From positions 262,081-326,080 of the forward strand of contig NZ_JASVVV010000004.1 in the NCBI RefSeq assembly GCF_030287405.1: a stretch of DNA of 64,000 nt, in the 5' to 3' direction. Position 1 is the first letter of the stretch, and every line of letters begins with the position of its first letter. The position numbers were made by a program, and so were the translations under genes. Origin of the DNA: Halalkalicoccus sp. NIPERK01 (GTDB taxonomy: Archaea > Halobacteriota > Halobacteria > Halobacteriales > Halalkalicoccaceae). The notes under the pieces are model-generated. The model had not been told where the DNA came from, did no database searches, and saw nothing but the letters and a program-made list of their open reading frames with translations. Shown in pieces: positions 18,006 to 27,703 of the stretch.

Positions 18006-19673
18006 ATGAGTCAGCGAATGCAGCAGGGTCAGCCCATGATCATCATGGGCGAGGACGCACAGCGCGTACAGGACCGCAACGCGCAGGACTACAACATCTC
18101 GGCTGCGCGGGCGGTCGCCGAGTCGGTCCGTTCGACGCTCGGCCCCAAGGGGATGGACAAGATGCTCGTCGACTCGATGGGTTCGGTCACCATCACCAAC
18201 GACGGCGTGACCATCCTCAAAGAGATGGACATCGACAACCCGACCGCGGAGATGATCATCGAGGTCGCGGAAACTCAGGAGGACGAGGCGGGCGACGGGA
18301 CCACGACCGCGGTCGCCATCGCGGGCGAACTCCTGAAGAACGCGGAGGACCTCCTCGAACAGGACATCCACCCGACGGCGATCATCAAGGGCTTCCACAT
18401 GGCCGCGGAGCAGGCCCGGGAGGAGGTCGACAACGTCGCCGAGCGCGTCGACGCGAGCGACGAGGACCTCCTGAAGAAAGTAGCGGAAACCTCGATGACC
18501 GGCAAGGGCGCCGAGCTCAACAAGGAGCACCTCGCCCAGCTGATCGTCGACGCCGTGGGCAAGGTCACCGTCGAGACCGACGAGGGCGACAGCGTCGTCG
18601 ACCTCGAGTTCCTCGAGATCGAGACCCAGACCGGCCGCTCGGCCGGCGACAGCGAACTCCTCGAGGGGGCCATCGTCGACAAGGACCCGGTCCACGACGA
18701 CATGCCGACCGAGGTCGAAGAGGCGAAGGTGCTCCTGCTGAACGAGCCAATCGAGGTCGAGGAGGCCGACGTCGACACCAACGTCAGCATCGACAGCCCC
18801 GACCAGCTCCAGCAGTTCCTCGATCAGGAGGAGGCCCAGCTCAAGAAGAAGGTCGAGCAGATCGTGGAGACCGGCGCGGACGTCGTCTTCTGTCAGAAGG
18901 GCATCGACGACCTCGCCCAGCACTACCTCGCGAAGGAGGGCATCCTGGCAGTGCGCCGCGCGAAGAAGAGCGATCTGGAGTTCCTGAAGGAGGTGCTGGA
19001 CGCCTCGATCGTCTCCGATCTGGACAGCGCCACGAGCGAGGACCTCGGCGAGGGCAGCGTCGTCCGCGACGAGACCGACGAGATGTTCTACGTCACCGGT
19101 GAGGACTCCCACGGCGCCACCCTTCTCCTCCGAGGGTCGACCGAGCACGTCGTCGACGAACTCGAACGCGGCATCTCCGACGCCCTCGAGGTCGTCGCCC
19201 AGACCGTCTCCGACGGGCGCGTGCTCTCGGGCGGCGGGGCGATCGAGGTCGAACTGGCCTCGCGCCTGCGCGACTACGCCGACTCCGTGAGCGGTCGCGA
19301 ACAGCTCGCGGTCGAGGCGTTCGCCGACGCGCTCGAACTCGTCCCCCGCGTGCTCGCCGAGAACGCCGGCCTCGATTCGATCGACACGCTCGTCGACCTG
19401 CGTGCGGCCCACGAGTCGGGCGAGTCGCGCGCCGGCCTGAACGTGTTCTCGGGAGACGTCGAGGACACCTTCGAGGCGGGCATCGTCGAGCCGGCCCACG
19501 CCAAGGAGCAGGCGCTGACGAGCGCCACCGAGGCGGCGAACCTCGTGCTCAAGATCGACGACATCATCTCCGCCGGCGACCTCTCGACCGACAAGGGCGA
19601 CGACGAGGAGGGCGGCGCACCCGGCGGCATGGGTGGCATGGGCGGAATGGGCGGCATGGGCGGCGCGATGTGA
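18006..19673 (+). CDS. thermosome subunit (group II chaperonin)
   Basis: A 555-residue ATP-driven folding chaperonin that assembles into a two-ring cage. ATP-site motifs are visible: [17 protein letters not shown], then TITNDGVTI, then GDGTTTAV. The apical domain is in the middle and the C-terminus ends in repeated GGM units ([11 protein letters not shown] then AM). The start [13 protein letters not shown] at 18006 follows the TATA box by the right distance; the longer frame upstream would translate the promoter. Haloarchaea have two or three such subunits; I cannot say which paralogue this is. Confidence 0.97.
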   Translation: MSQRMQQGQPMIIMGEDAQRVQDRNAQDYNISAARAVAESVRSTLGPKGMDKMLVDSMGSVTITNDGVTILKEMDIDNPTAEMIIEVAETQEDEAGDGTTTAVAIAGELLKNAEDLLEQDIHPTAIIKGFHMAAEQAREEVDNVAERVDASDEDLLKKVAETSMTGKGAELNKEHLAQLIVDAVGKVTVETDEGDSVVDLEFLEIETQTGRSAGDSELLEGAIVDKDPVHDDMPTEVEEAKVLLLNEPIEVEEADVDTNVSIDSPDQLQQFLDQEEAQLKKKVEQIVETGADVVFCQKGIDDLAQHYLAKEGILAVRRAKKSDLEFLKEVLDASIVSDLDSATSEDLGEGSVVRDETDEMFYVTGEDSHGATLLLRGSTEHVVDELERGISDALEVVAQTVSDGRVLSGGGAIEVELASRLRDYADSVSGREQLAVEAFADALELVPRVLAENAGLDSIDTLVDLRAAHESGESRAGLNVFSGDVEDTFEAGIVEPAHAKEQALTSATEAANLVLKIDDIISAGDLSTDKGDDEEGGAPGGMGGMGGMGGMGGAM

Positions 19674-19871
19674 GATAGGCGCGTCGATCACCGCTTCACC
19701 CCCGACCGTCGTCGTATCGGCTGCCGTTTTCGGAGAACCGACCTCGATTTCTTTCGTGCATCCACGACCGCTAGCGATGCCCGTACTGGCGAACGGATTC
19801 GCCGATGTCTCGGTCGGGTTCGTGGCGTCCGTTCAGATGGAACTAAGAGGCTTCCGCAATATTCGCCGCCC

Positions 19872-20861
19872 ATGCAGACGCTGCTTTTGAACAGCGACGA
19901 CGTGGCCGAGAACGCGCGTCTCTCCGAGTTGATCCCCGCGATCGAGGACGCCTTCGCCGCCTACGAGCGCGGCGACGCTCAGATGCCGCCGAAATCCTAC
20001 ATCGACCTGCCCCAGTACAACGGCGACTTCCGCTCGATGCCCGCCTACCTCGATGCAGGGGAGTGGGACGCCGCCGGGATCAAGTGGGTGAACGTCCACC
20101 CCGACAACCCCGCCGACCACGACCTTCCCACGGTTCTGGGGACGATGATCTACTCGGACCCCGAGACCGCAGTACCATTAGCGATCATGGACGGAACCGA
20201 ACTCACTATGCAGCGCACCGGCGCGGCCGCGGCGGTCGCCACCGACCACCTCGCCGTCGCCGAGGCGAGTTCGATGGGGATCGTCGGCGCGGGCGCACAG
20301 GCGTACACCCAACTGGCGGCGATCGCCGAGATCCGTCCCATCCGGAAGGTGATAATCAGCGACCTCGACGACGAGCGCGTCGAGCGCTTCGTCTCCCATT
20401 TCTCCGACCGCTTCGACGTCTCCGGGGGATCGATCCAGGAGGCCGCCTCGTGTGACGTCCTTTCTACTGTTACCCCCGTCGAGGATCCGATCGTCCCCCG
20501 CGAGGCCGTCGGCGAACACACCCACGTCAACGCGATGGGCGCGGACGCCGAAGGAAAACACGAGATCGCCGACGAGGTCCTGCTCGACGCCAAACTCGTC
20601 ATCGACGACCACGCCCAGACCACCCACTCCGGCGAGATCAACGTGCCCTATAACGAGGGCGTGCTGACGGACGGGGACATCCACGCCGCGATCGGCGAGA
20701 TCGTCGTCGGAAACCGGGAGGGTCGGACGCCCGAGGACGGGATCACCGTGTTCGACTCGACGGGGCTCGCCATTCAAGACGTGGCCGCCGCTCACGTGGT
20801 CTACGAACACGCCGCCGAGAACGACAACGGCTACCCGTTCGACCTGCTCGGACTCAACTAG
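19872..20861 (+). CDS. ornithine cyclodeaminase/alanine dehydrogenase family enzyme
   Basis: A 329-residue NAD-dependent enzyme of the OCD/mu-crystallin family. The Rossmann motif is SMGIVGAGAQAYTQLAAI. The substrate-side segments GIKWVNVHPDNP and TELTMQRTGAAAAVA are in their usual places, and the C-terminus has VFDSTGLAIQDVAAAH. Archaeal members include alanine dehydrogenase and ornithine cyclodeaminase, and sequence alone does not separate them. The gene is alone; the small membrane gene overlaps its end on the other strand by 8 nt. Confidence 0.88.
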   Translation: MQTLLLNSDDVAENARLSELIPAIEDAFAAYERGDAQMPPKSYIDLPQYNGDFRSMPAYLDAGEWDAAGIKWVNVHPDNPADHDLPTVLGTMIYSDPETAVPLAIMDGTELTMQRTGAAAAVATDHLAVAEASSMGIVGAGAQAYTQLAAIAEIRPIRKVIISDLDDERVERFVSHFSDRFDVSGGSIQEAASCDVLSTVTPVEDPIVPREAVGEHTHVNAMGADAEGKHEIADEVLLDAKLVIDDHAQTTHSGEINVPYNEGVLTDGDIHAAIGEIVVGNREGRTPEDGITVFDSTGLAIQDVAAAHVVYEHAAENDNGYPFDLLGLN

Positions 20862-21060
20862 CCCGCTGGTCGATCGCGTCGAAGACCTTCGTCAGCGCCC
20901 AGACGATGACGATGAACGGGAGCAGTGGAACGAGCAACACCAACAGGACGAGGAAGTAGGTGACCCCGATCAGGTTCATCTCCTCGTCCGGCCGTCCCCG
21001 GTAGTACGGCGTCACCGTCCGCAGGGTCTTTTTCACCGTGGAATCCTCCGAATCGCTCAT
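20854..21060 (-). CDS. small single-helix membrane protein
   Basis: A 68-residue protein with a polar N-terminus (TVTPYYRGRPDEEMN) followed by one long hydrophobic stretch at about 30-58 (LIGVTYFLVLLVLLVPLLP then FIVIVWAL) and a short charged tail. Proteins like this recur in haloarchaea under a DUF label, with no known job. It lies between an OCD family gene and leuS, with only a 60-nt gap to leuS, and may share its direction of transcription. Confidence 0.7.
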   Translation of the reverse strand: MSDSEDSTVKKTLRTVTPYYRGRPDEEMNLIGVTYFLVLLVLLVPLLPFIVIVWALTKVFDAIDQRAS

Positions 21061-21120
21061 ACTTCGAATAGAACGCCTGACAGGATAACCCTTTTCGCGC
21101 CGACTTCAGGGGACCGGCGA

Positions 21121-23778
21121 TCAGTCCTCGATGTGGATCGCCGGCCGGCCCGGTTCGGCCTTTCGGACGACGTCGTCGGCCGCGTCGGCGGCGCGGATCA
21201 CCCCGACGGGGGCCTCGAACTCGCGTTCGAGCAGCCACGCGGCGGCTTCGAGCGCCGCGTGTTCCCCCTCGGGCGGGAGCGTCATCGACAGCGCCTCGCG
21301 CTCGGCCTGCAGGTCCTGGCCGTAGTCGGCCGCGGCGTCACCCTGCTCGCGGATGTGATCGTGGCCCATGAGTTCGCCGATCAGGTTCTCGGCGTCGCTC
21401 TCGACCGCGATCTCGAGGGCGTCGTACTTCCAGTCGGGGGCGACGACGACGTCGATTCGCTTCGGATCCTCGATCCCGGCCACCTCGACGATGTCGCGGA
21501 CGTCCTTGCGGGTGTTCTCGACCAGCCGACGGCGCTTTTCGACGTACTCCCGGTCGATCTCTGCGCTCGGCCAGTCGGCGTCGACGACGAATCCCTCCGA
21601 TCCTAGCCTCGCCCACAGCGACTCGGCGAGGTGGGGCGCGACCGGCGCGAGCAGCCGAACCACCGCCGACAGCCCGCGCTCGTACGTCGCGGCGTGGGGT
21701 TCGGTGTACGCGGCGTACTGCCGGAGCGTCCGAACCAGCTCCTGGGTCTCCCGCAGCGCCTCGTTGAACGTCAGGTCGTCGAACGCGTCGGTTGCGATGG
21801 CGACCGTCGCGTCGATCTCGCTCCCGACGTAGCTCGCGACGGCGTCGTCCGCGCCGGCGGGCGCGTCCTCGACGTGGCTTTCGACCATCCCCTTCAGCCG
21901 GCCGAGGAAGGCGTACGTCGAGCGCACGCCCTCCTCGCTCCAGTCGAAGTCGCGCTCGGGCTGGGCCGCCTGCATCATGAACAGGCGGGCGGTGTCCGCG
22001 CCGTACTCCTCGACGATGCGCTGGGGCGAGACGACGTTCCCCTTCGATTTGGACATCTTCTCGCCCTCCAACTGGACCATCCCCTGGGCGAGCAAGTTGG
22101 TGAACGGCTCGCGGTGTTCGAGGCCCTCGTGGTCGGCCAGCACCTTCGTGAAGAAGCGCGCGTACAGCAGGTGCATCACGGCGTGCTCGATGCCGCCGAC
22201 GTACTGGTCGACGGGCATCCAGTCGCTCGCGCGCTCGCGGTCGAACGGCGCCTCGTCGAGATCGGGCGAGACATACCTGAGAAAGTACCACGAGGAGTCG
22301 ACGAAGGTGTCCATCGTGTCGGTCTCGCGTTCGGCGTCCGCACCGCAGTCGGGACAGGTCGTCTCCTTCCACTCCTCGGCGGCGTCGAGCGGGTTGCCGG
22401 TGGTGTTGACGAACTCGGGGAGTTCGACCGGCAACTCCTCGTCGGGGACCATGACGGGACCACACTCGGGGCAGTGGACGACCGGGATGGGCGTCCCCCA
22501 GTAGCGCTGGCGCGAGATCCCCCAGTCGCGCAGTTGGTACTGCGTGGTCCACTCGGCGCTCTCGACCTCCTCGGTGATCCGCTCGCGGGCCGTCTCGCTG
22601 TCCAGTCCCGAGTGCTCCCCGGAATTGACGAGCACGCCGTCGTCGGTGAACGCCGCCTCGCTCACCTCCGGCGCCTCCGGGACGGTCTCGCCGTCCCAAT
22701 CGTCAGGTTCGGGGGCGATGACGGGCCGGATCTCGATGTCGTGTTTCCTCGCGAAGGCGTGGTCGCGCTCGTCGTGACCGGGGACGGCCATCAGCGCGCC
22801 CGTTCCGACGTCCGAGAGGACGAAGTCCGCGACGAAAACGGGGATCTCCTCGCCCGTGACGGGGTTGGTCGCGGTCAGCCCCGTCCCGACGCCGTTGGGT
22901 TCGTCGCCCTCGGGGTCGGCCTCGTGTTCGACGAACGTCCGGATCTCCTCGTCCTCCTCTGCCAGCCGCTCGCTGATCGGGTGGTCGGGCGCGAGCGCGA
23001 AGAAGGTCGCGCCGTGGATGGTGTCGACGCGGGTCGTGAAGGCCTCGACGCTGCCGTGGTCCTCGACCTCGAACTCGAGTTCCGTCCCGTCCTGGCGGCC
23101 GATCCAGTTGCGCTGCATCTGGCGCACGGAGTTGGGCCATCCCTCCAGGTCGTCGATCGATTCGAGCAACTCGTCGGCGTACTCGGTGATCTTCAGGAAC
23201 CACTGTTCGAGTTCGCGCTGTTCGACGGGCGTCCCGCAGCGCCAGCAGAGTTCGTCCTCGCCCTCGACCTGCTCGTCGGCCAGCACGGTCTCGCACTCGG
23301 GACACCAGTTGACCTCGGCGTCCCGCCGCTCGACCAGCCCCTCCTCGTGGAAGCGCTCGAAGAGCCACTGGTTCCACCGGTAGTACTCGGGCGTGCAGGT
23401 TGTGATCTCGCGCTCCCAGTCGTAGCCGAAGCCCATCGACTTCATCTGCTCGCGCATCGTCTCGATGCAGTCGAACGTCCAGTCGCGGGGGTTGGTGTCG
23501 CGTTCCTTCGCGGCGTTCTCCGCGGGGAGGCCGAAGGCGTCCCAGCCCATCGGGTGGAGCACGTCGTCGCCGCGCATGCGGCGGTAGCGCGCGTAGGCGT
23601 CGGTGATCGTGTAGTTGCGGACGTGACCCATGTGGAGCTTTCCGGAGGGGTAGGGGTACATCCCGAGGACGTATCTCGGGTCCTCGACGTCGTCCGCCGT
23701 CCGATACGCGTCCGCCTCGGCCCACGCCTCCTGCCACCGGCGCTCGATCGCCGTGTGGTCGTAGTCCCGTTCGCTCAT
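21121..23778 (-). CDS. leuS: leucyl-tRNA synthetase, bacterial type
   Basis: An 885-residue class I synthetase charging tRNA-Leu. HMGH is at 49-52 (PYPSGKLHMGHVRNYT) and KMSKS at 574-578. A zinc-type insert CPEC...CWRC lies near 160-185, and the editing domain contains the conserved T-rich region and GHDERD. The length and the MGWDAFGLPAE and KSKGNVVSP motifs are those of bacterial LeuRS, not the longer archaeal/eukaryal type. Haloarchaea are known to use this form. The start at 23778 (MSERDYDHTAIERRWQ) fits the family. Confidence 0.97.
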   Translation of the reverse strand: MSERDYDHTAIERRWQEAWAEADAYRTADDVEDPRYVLGMYPYPSGKLHMGHVRNYTITDAYARYRRMRGDDVLHPMGWDAFGLPAENAAKERDTNPRDWTFDCIETMREQMKSMGFGYDWEREITTCTPEYYRWNQWLFERFHEEGLVERRDAEVNWCPECETVLADEQVEGEDELCWRCGTPVEQRELEQWFLKITEYADELLESIDDLEGWPNSVRQMQRNWIGRQDGTELEFEVEDHGSVEAFTTRVDTIHGATFFALAPDHPISERLAEEDEEIRTFVEHEADPEGDEPNGVGTGLTATNPVTGEEIPVFVADFVLSDVGTGALMAVPGHDERDHAFARKHDIEIRPVIAPEPDDWDGETVPEAPEVSEAAFTDDGVLVNSGEHSGLDSETARERITEEVESAEWTTQYQLRDWGISRQRYWGTPIPVVHCPECGPVMVPDEELPVELPEFVNTTGNPLDAAEEWKETTCPDCGADAERETDTMDTFVDSSWYFLRYVSPDLDEAPFDRERASDWMPVDQYVGGIEHAVMHLLYARFFTKVLADHEGLEHREPFTNLLAQGMVQLEGEKMSKSKGNVVSPQRIVEEYGADTARLFMMQAAQPERDFDWSEEGVRSTYAFLGRLKGMVESHVEDAPAGADDAVASYVGSEIDATVAIATDAFDDLTFNEALRETQELVRTLRQYAAYTEPHAATYERGLSAVVRLLAPVAPHLAESLWARLGSEGFVVDADWPSAEIDREYVEKRRRLVENTRKDVRDIVEVAGIEDPKRIDVVVAPDWKYDALEIAVESDAENLIGELMGHDHIREQGDAAADYGQDLQAEREALSMTLPPEGEHAALEAAAWLLEREFEAPVGVIRAADAADDVVRKAEPGRPAIHIED

Positions 23779-24134
23779 TATGTACGGATGAGCGAGAGCT
23801 CTCCCTATAGCTTTCCATCCGACTATTCGCCCGTTCCCTTCGGAACTCGGGTCCGAAAGCGGAGAGGACGTCGTCCGATCGGGAGTTCGCGTCCGACCGA
23901 TCGACGACCGGACGACGACCGTTGTCCACGAAACCTCCCTTCATAGCCGCCGTATCGGTGACGCCAACCGGTTCACGGTTAACGGCCTTGCATTCTCCGG
24001 CCTAACCGTTCTCTGTTCGAAGGAAAAACGTTAGGTGAATCCCGCCGACGAATAATACATCTCATCGGTTCGGACGATGGAAACCGCGCTGTGAACGACT
24101 TGCTGGCGGCGACTGACTATGAACGCGATCACCT
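23779..24134. other. divergent intergenic region leuS / ABC operon
   Basis: 356 nt between two divergent genes. On the minus strand GCTATAGGGAG at about 23801-23812 is a plausible leuS TATA box, some 30 nt before its ATG. Towards the ABC operon an AT-rich patch GACGAATAATACAT (about 24047-24060) could be its promoter, giving a leader of roughly 50 nt. No convincing reading frame lies between. Confidence 0.4.
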
Positions 24135-25265
24135 ATGAGTGACGACGGACGAGCAACGAGACGAACGACCACCCGCCGAGGGGCGTTGGCGACCGCCGGT
24201 GCGAGCGCCGCGGGGCTGCTCGCGGGCTGTACCGAGAGCCGGGTCTTCGGCGGGGCGGCCGCGGGCTTCGACGAGGAATCGCTCATCGTCGGCTACCAGC
24301 CCTTCTACACCGAGTCGTGGTCGGCGCTGGTGATCCGCCACGCCGACCTCTGGGAGAAGTACCTCCCCGATCGCTACTCGGTCGCGAGTTGGGAGGTCGC
24401 CCTCCAGGGCGCGGTGATCGGAAACAAGATGATCTCCGAGCAGAACGACATCGGCTACACCGGCGACATGCCGACGATCACCGCGATCGCCAACGAGGAG
24501 ACGGCGATCGACCTCGTCGCGCTCGCGGGCTTCTCGCGGGGCCAGCAGTGTAACCTCTGTTTCGTTCCCGCCGACGGCGACATCGAGGACCCGCAGGGCC
24601 TCGACGGCGGCGAGATCGGCGTCACCACCGGGACCTGCACGCACCGCTTCCTGCTCGAAGCGATCCAGGAGGAGGGCATCGACGTCGAACTCTCGGACCA
24701 GGGGATGCAGACGGTCGTGACCAACATCCGGGAGGGGAACCTCCCGGCCGGGGCCGGCTGGGAGCCCTCGCCCGCGCGCTCCGTCATCCAGGAGAACGAC
24801 GCGCGATACCTCTTTACCGGCGCGGAGTACGACGCGAACGACGCCGCCGGACTCCTCATGCTGGACTCGCTGGTCGAGGAACACCCCGAGGCCGCGAAGG
24901 GCTGGCTCAAGGCCGAACTCGAGGCCAAACGGATCATGGCGACCGACCCCGAGCGGACGGTCGACCTGATCTCACAGGAGGGCCAGCTCCGTGACTACGA
25001 CCGAGAGACGCTCCACGGGGTGCTCTACGAGAACATCGACGTCAACCCCGACGTTGAGCGGATGCTGTTCTACACCGACTACGAGGCCGTCGACGAGGCC
25101 GACCGCCTGATGCGCGAGGAGGCCCCCGAGTTCCTCTACGAGAACCAGGAGGTGATCTCGGGGGTCCCGCCCGAGGCGCGCTACCGGGCGGACGTCCTGC
25201 ACGAGGCGGTCGCGGAACTCGAAGACGAGGTCGAGTGGAACCCGCTCCGGGAGGCGGAACGATGA
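24135..25265 (+). CDS. ABC transporter substrate-binding Tat lipoprotein
   Basis: A 376-residue extracellular binding protein. It starts with a twin-arginine signal (TRRGALATAGASAAGLL) and a lipobox ending AGC with lipid-bearing Cys32. The fold and motifs (IVGYQPFYTESW, then MISEQNDIGYTGDMPTI) are of the nitrate/sulfonate/taurine (SsuA/TauA-like) group. Three further cysteines, Cys139 and Cys142 (QCNLCF) and Cys168 (GTCTH), lie around the predicted cleft and are unusual. First gene of a five-gene unit; its stop overlaps the next start (ATGA). The substrate is unknown; a sulphur compound, a metal complex or another small anion are all possible. Confidence 0.88.
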   Translation: MSDDGRATRRTTTRRGALATAGASAAGLLAGCTESRVFGGAAAGFDEESLIVGYQPFYTESWSALVIRHADLWEKYLPDRYSVASWEVALQGAVIGNKMISEQNDIGYTGDMPTITAIANEETAIDLVALAGFSRGQQCNLCFVPADGDIEDPQGLDGGEIGVTTGTCTHRFLLEAIQEEGIDVELSDQGMQTVVTNIREGNLPAGAGWEPSPARSVIQENDARYLFTGAEYDANDAAGLLMLDSLVEEHPEAAKGWLKAELEAKRIMATDPERTVDLISQEGQLRDYDRETLHGVLYENIDVNPDVERMLFYTDYEAVDEADRLMREEAPEFLYENQEVISGVPPEARYRADVLHEAVAELEDEVEWNPLREAER

Positions 25266-26092
25266 GTACGAGCACGATCGACCGCCTCCAGCGCCGCTTC
25301 GGGGGCGAGGACCTCCCGACGCCCCCCAGACGGCTCCTCCAGGCGCTGTCGGTGGTGCTGTTCTTCGTCGCCTGGTCCGTGGCCGTCCGCGTCGGCTTCC
25401 TCGGGTTCGACAAGTTCGTCGGCCCCGAGACGGCCCTCCGGACGCTCACGGAGGCGCTGGCCGGGGCGTCGATGACCCAGGGCGGGGAGACGATCTACGA
25501 ACACGCCGCCTACTCGGCGTTCCGGGTCGTCCTCGCGGTCCTGCTCGCGATGGCGAGCGCCATCCCGCTGGGGCTGCTCATCGGGACGAGCCGGCGCTGG
25601 GAGGACGCGCTGTTCCCGGCGCTCGAAGTGTTTCGACCGGTGCCGCCGGTCGCCTGGGTGCCGATCGCGCTGTTGCTGCTGCCGACGTTCCGAAGCGGCG
25701 TGATCTTCGTCGTCTTCGTCGGGGCGTTCTTCCCGATCCTCGTCAACACCATCGAGGGCGTCGAGACGGTCGAACGGGAGTACGTCCAGGCCGCCGCCAG
25801 CCTGGGCGCCGGTTCCCGGCAGACCTTCAGGCACGTGATCGTCCCCGCGACGATGCCCTCGATAGTCACGGGCGTCTCGCTGGGCGTGGGTCTGGCCTGG
25901 ATCACGGTCGTCGCCGCCGAGATGATCGCGGGCGGCGTCGGCATCGGCTACATCATCTTCCAGGCCTACCGGCTGCTCGACACGCCGACCGTCGCGGTCG
26001 GCATGATCGCCATCGGCGCGCTGGGCTACGTCTCGGCCGCCGCCGTCCACCGCATCGGCCACCGACTCACCCGCTGGCAGGAGATCGACTGA
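25262..26092 (+). CDS. ABC transporter permease (SsuC/TauC type), first
   Basis: A 276-residue inner-membrane subunit with about six helices. The EAA-like loop, which contacts the ATPase, is EYVQAAASLGAGSRQTFRHV followed by IVPATMPSI. The start at 25262 overlaps the lipoprotein stop by 4 nt, implying translational coupling. It is similar in layout to the second permease downstream but not identical, so the two probably form a heterodimeric channel. Confidence 0.92.
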   Translation: MSTSTIDRLQRRFGGEDLPTPPRRLLQALSVVLFFVAWSVAVRVGFLGFDKFVGPETALRTLTEALAGASMTQGGETIYEHAAYSAFRVVLAVLLAMASAIPLGLLIGTSRRWEDALFPALEVFRPVPPVAWVPIALLLLPTFRSGVIFVVFVGAFFPILVNTIEGVETVEREYVQAAASLGAGSRQTFRHVIVPATMPSIVTGVSLGVGLAWITVVAAEMIAGGVGIGYIIFQAYRLLDTPTVAVGMIAIGALGYVSAAAVHRIGHRLTRWQEID

Positions 26093-26105
26093 CTACACCA
26101 CTACC

Positions 26106-26951
26106 ATGAGCAACCAATCACGGACCACGAGAGAACGGACGGCCGAAACGGAATCGACTCCCGGCGCGACCGGCGCGATCGACATCGAGAACCTGACGAA
26201 GGTCTACGACCCCGAGGGCGAGAACGTCGTCGCGGTCGACGACATGGACCTCCACATCGGGGCCGAGGAGTTCGTCGCGCTGCTCGGCCCGTCGGGCTGT
26301 GGCAAGAGCACCGTGATGAACTGCATCGCGGGCTACCTCGACCCCACCGAGGGCGAGGTGATCGTCGACGGCGATCCGGTTTCCGGCCCCGACCCCAAGC
26401 GGGGGGTCGTCTTTCAGGAGAACCGCCTGTTCCCGTGGAAGACCGTCCAGGAGAACGTCGAGTTCGGCCCGCGGATGCGCGACGGCGTCGAGGAGGGCCG
26501 CGCCCGGGCGATCCTCGACGAGATGGGCCTCGACGGGTTCGAGGACGCCTACCCCTCGGGGCTCTCCGGAGGCATGCAACAGCGCGCGGAGCTCGCGCGC
26601 CTGCTCGCGAACGACCCCGACATCATGTTGATGGACGAGCCGTTCAGCGCACTCGACGCCCTCACGAAGGAGATCATGCAGAAGAAGCTGATCGAGGTCT
26701 GGGAGCGCGACAACCGGACGGTGCTGTTCATCACCCACGACGTCGAGGAGGCCATTCTCCTCGCGGACCGTGTGGTCGTCATGACCGCCCGGCCCGGCGG
26801 GGTCAAGGACGTCATCGACGTCGACCTCGACCGCCCGCGCGACCCCGAGGTCGTCACGACCGAGCGCTTCACCGAACTGCGCGAGCGCGCCCTCTCCGTG
26901 ATCCGCGAGGAGGCCCAGCGCGCGCTCGAACAGGAGGAAGGGGCCAGATGA
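26106..26951 (+). CDS. ABC transporter ATP-binding protein (SsuB/TauB type)
   Basis: A 281-residue ATPase. Walker A is GPSGCGKST at 61-69, the Q-loop is VVFQENRLFPWKTV, the signature is LSGGMQQRAELAR, Walker B is IMLMDEPFSALD and the H-loop is LFITHDVEEA. An N-terminal polar extension of about 22 residues precedes the domain. It is placed between the two permease genes, 13 nt after the first and overlapping the second by 4 nt. Confidence 0.96.
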   Translation: MSNQSRTTRERTAETESTPGATGAIDIENLTKVYDPEGENVVAVDDMDLHIGAEEFVALLGPSGCGKSTVMNCIAGYLDPTEGEVIVDGDPVSGPDPKRGVVFQENRLFPWKTVQENVEFGPRMRDGVEEGRARAILDEMGLDGFEDAYPSGLSGGMQQRAELARLLANDPDIMLMDEPFSALDALTKEIMQKKLIEVWERDNRTVLFITHDVEEAILLADRVVVMTARPGGVKDVIDVDLDRPRDPEVVTTERFTELRERALSVIREEAQRALEQEEGAR

Positions 26952-27703
26952 GGGCTCGCCAACGCCTCGTCCGGGCGGCCTCGATCCTCGCGGTCCCGGT
27001 CCTCTGGTTCGCGCTCGGTCGGTTCGGGATCGCGCCGGGACTGCCGACACCGCTGGAGGTGACGACGGCGTTCGCCGCCGAACTCTACCGCGCGGACTTC
27101 TGGATCTCGACGGTCCGCAGCACGATCCGCGTGCTCGCGTCGTTCGTCGTCGCGGCCGCGGTCGCGATCCCGCTGGGGCTCGCGATCGGCCGCTACACCG
27201 TCTTTGCGGACCTGACGTTCCCCGCCCTCGAGATGCTGCGCCCGATCCCGCCGATCGCGTGGATCCCGTTTACGATCCTCGTCCTCCCGGCGGCGGAGCT
27301 CTCGATCATGTTCATCACCTTCCTGGGGGCCTTCTTCCCCATCCTGCTGAACACGATCCAGGGCGCACGCGGCGTCGAAATCGAGTTCTCGCGGGCGGCC
27401 CAGTCGCTCGGCGCGACCCCGTTCCAGACGTTCAGACACGTGATCTACCCGAGCGCCCTGCCCGCGATCCACGCCGGCATGATCGTCGGGATGGGCCTGG
27501 CGTGGGTCAACCTGATCGCCGCCGAGATGGTCGCCGGCGGCACCGGGCTGGGCTTCCTGACGTGGTCCGCGTACACCAGCGGCTCCTATCCGGTGATCAT
27601 CGTCGGCATCGTCACCATCGGCCTGCTCGGGGCGGTCTGCTCGGCGCTGGTGCGGCTGTTCGCCAACTGGCAGATCGGCTGGCAGGAGGTCGAGGCGGCG
27701 TGA
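26948..27703 (+). CDS. ABC transporter permease (SsuC/TauC type), second
   Basis: A 251-residue membrane subunit with about six helices and the coupling loop IEFSRAAQSLGATPFQTFRH. It overlaps the ATPase stop (ATGA) upstream. Downstream the GTG of the small membrane gene overlaps its own stop. Two different permease genes with one ATPase are atypical for the Ssu/Tau group, which normally uses a homodimer. Confidence 0.92.
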   Translation: MRARQRLVRAASILAVPVLWFALGRFGIAPGLPTPLEVTTAFAAELYRADFWISTVRSTIRVLASFVVAAAVAIPLGLAIGRYTVFADLTFPALEMLRPIPPIAWIPFTILVLPAAELSIMFITFLGAFFPILLNTIQGARGVEIEFSRAAQSLGATPFQTFRHVIYPSALPAIHAGMIVGMGLAWVNLIAAEMVAGGTGLGFLTWSAYTSGSYPVIIVGIVTIGLLGAVCSALVRLFANWQIGWQEVEAA

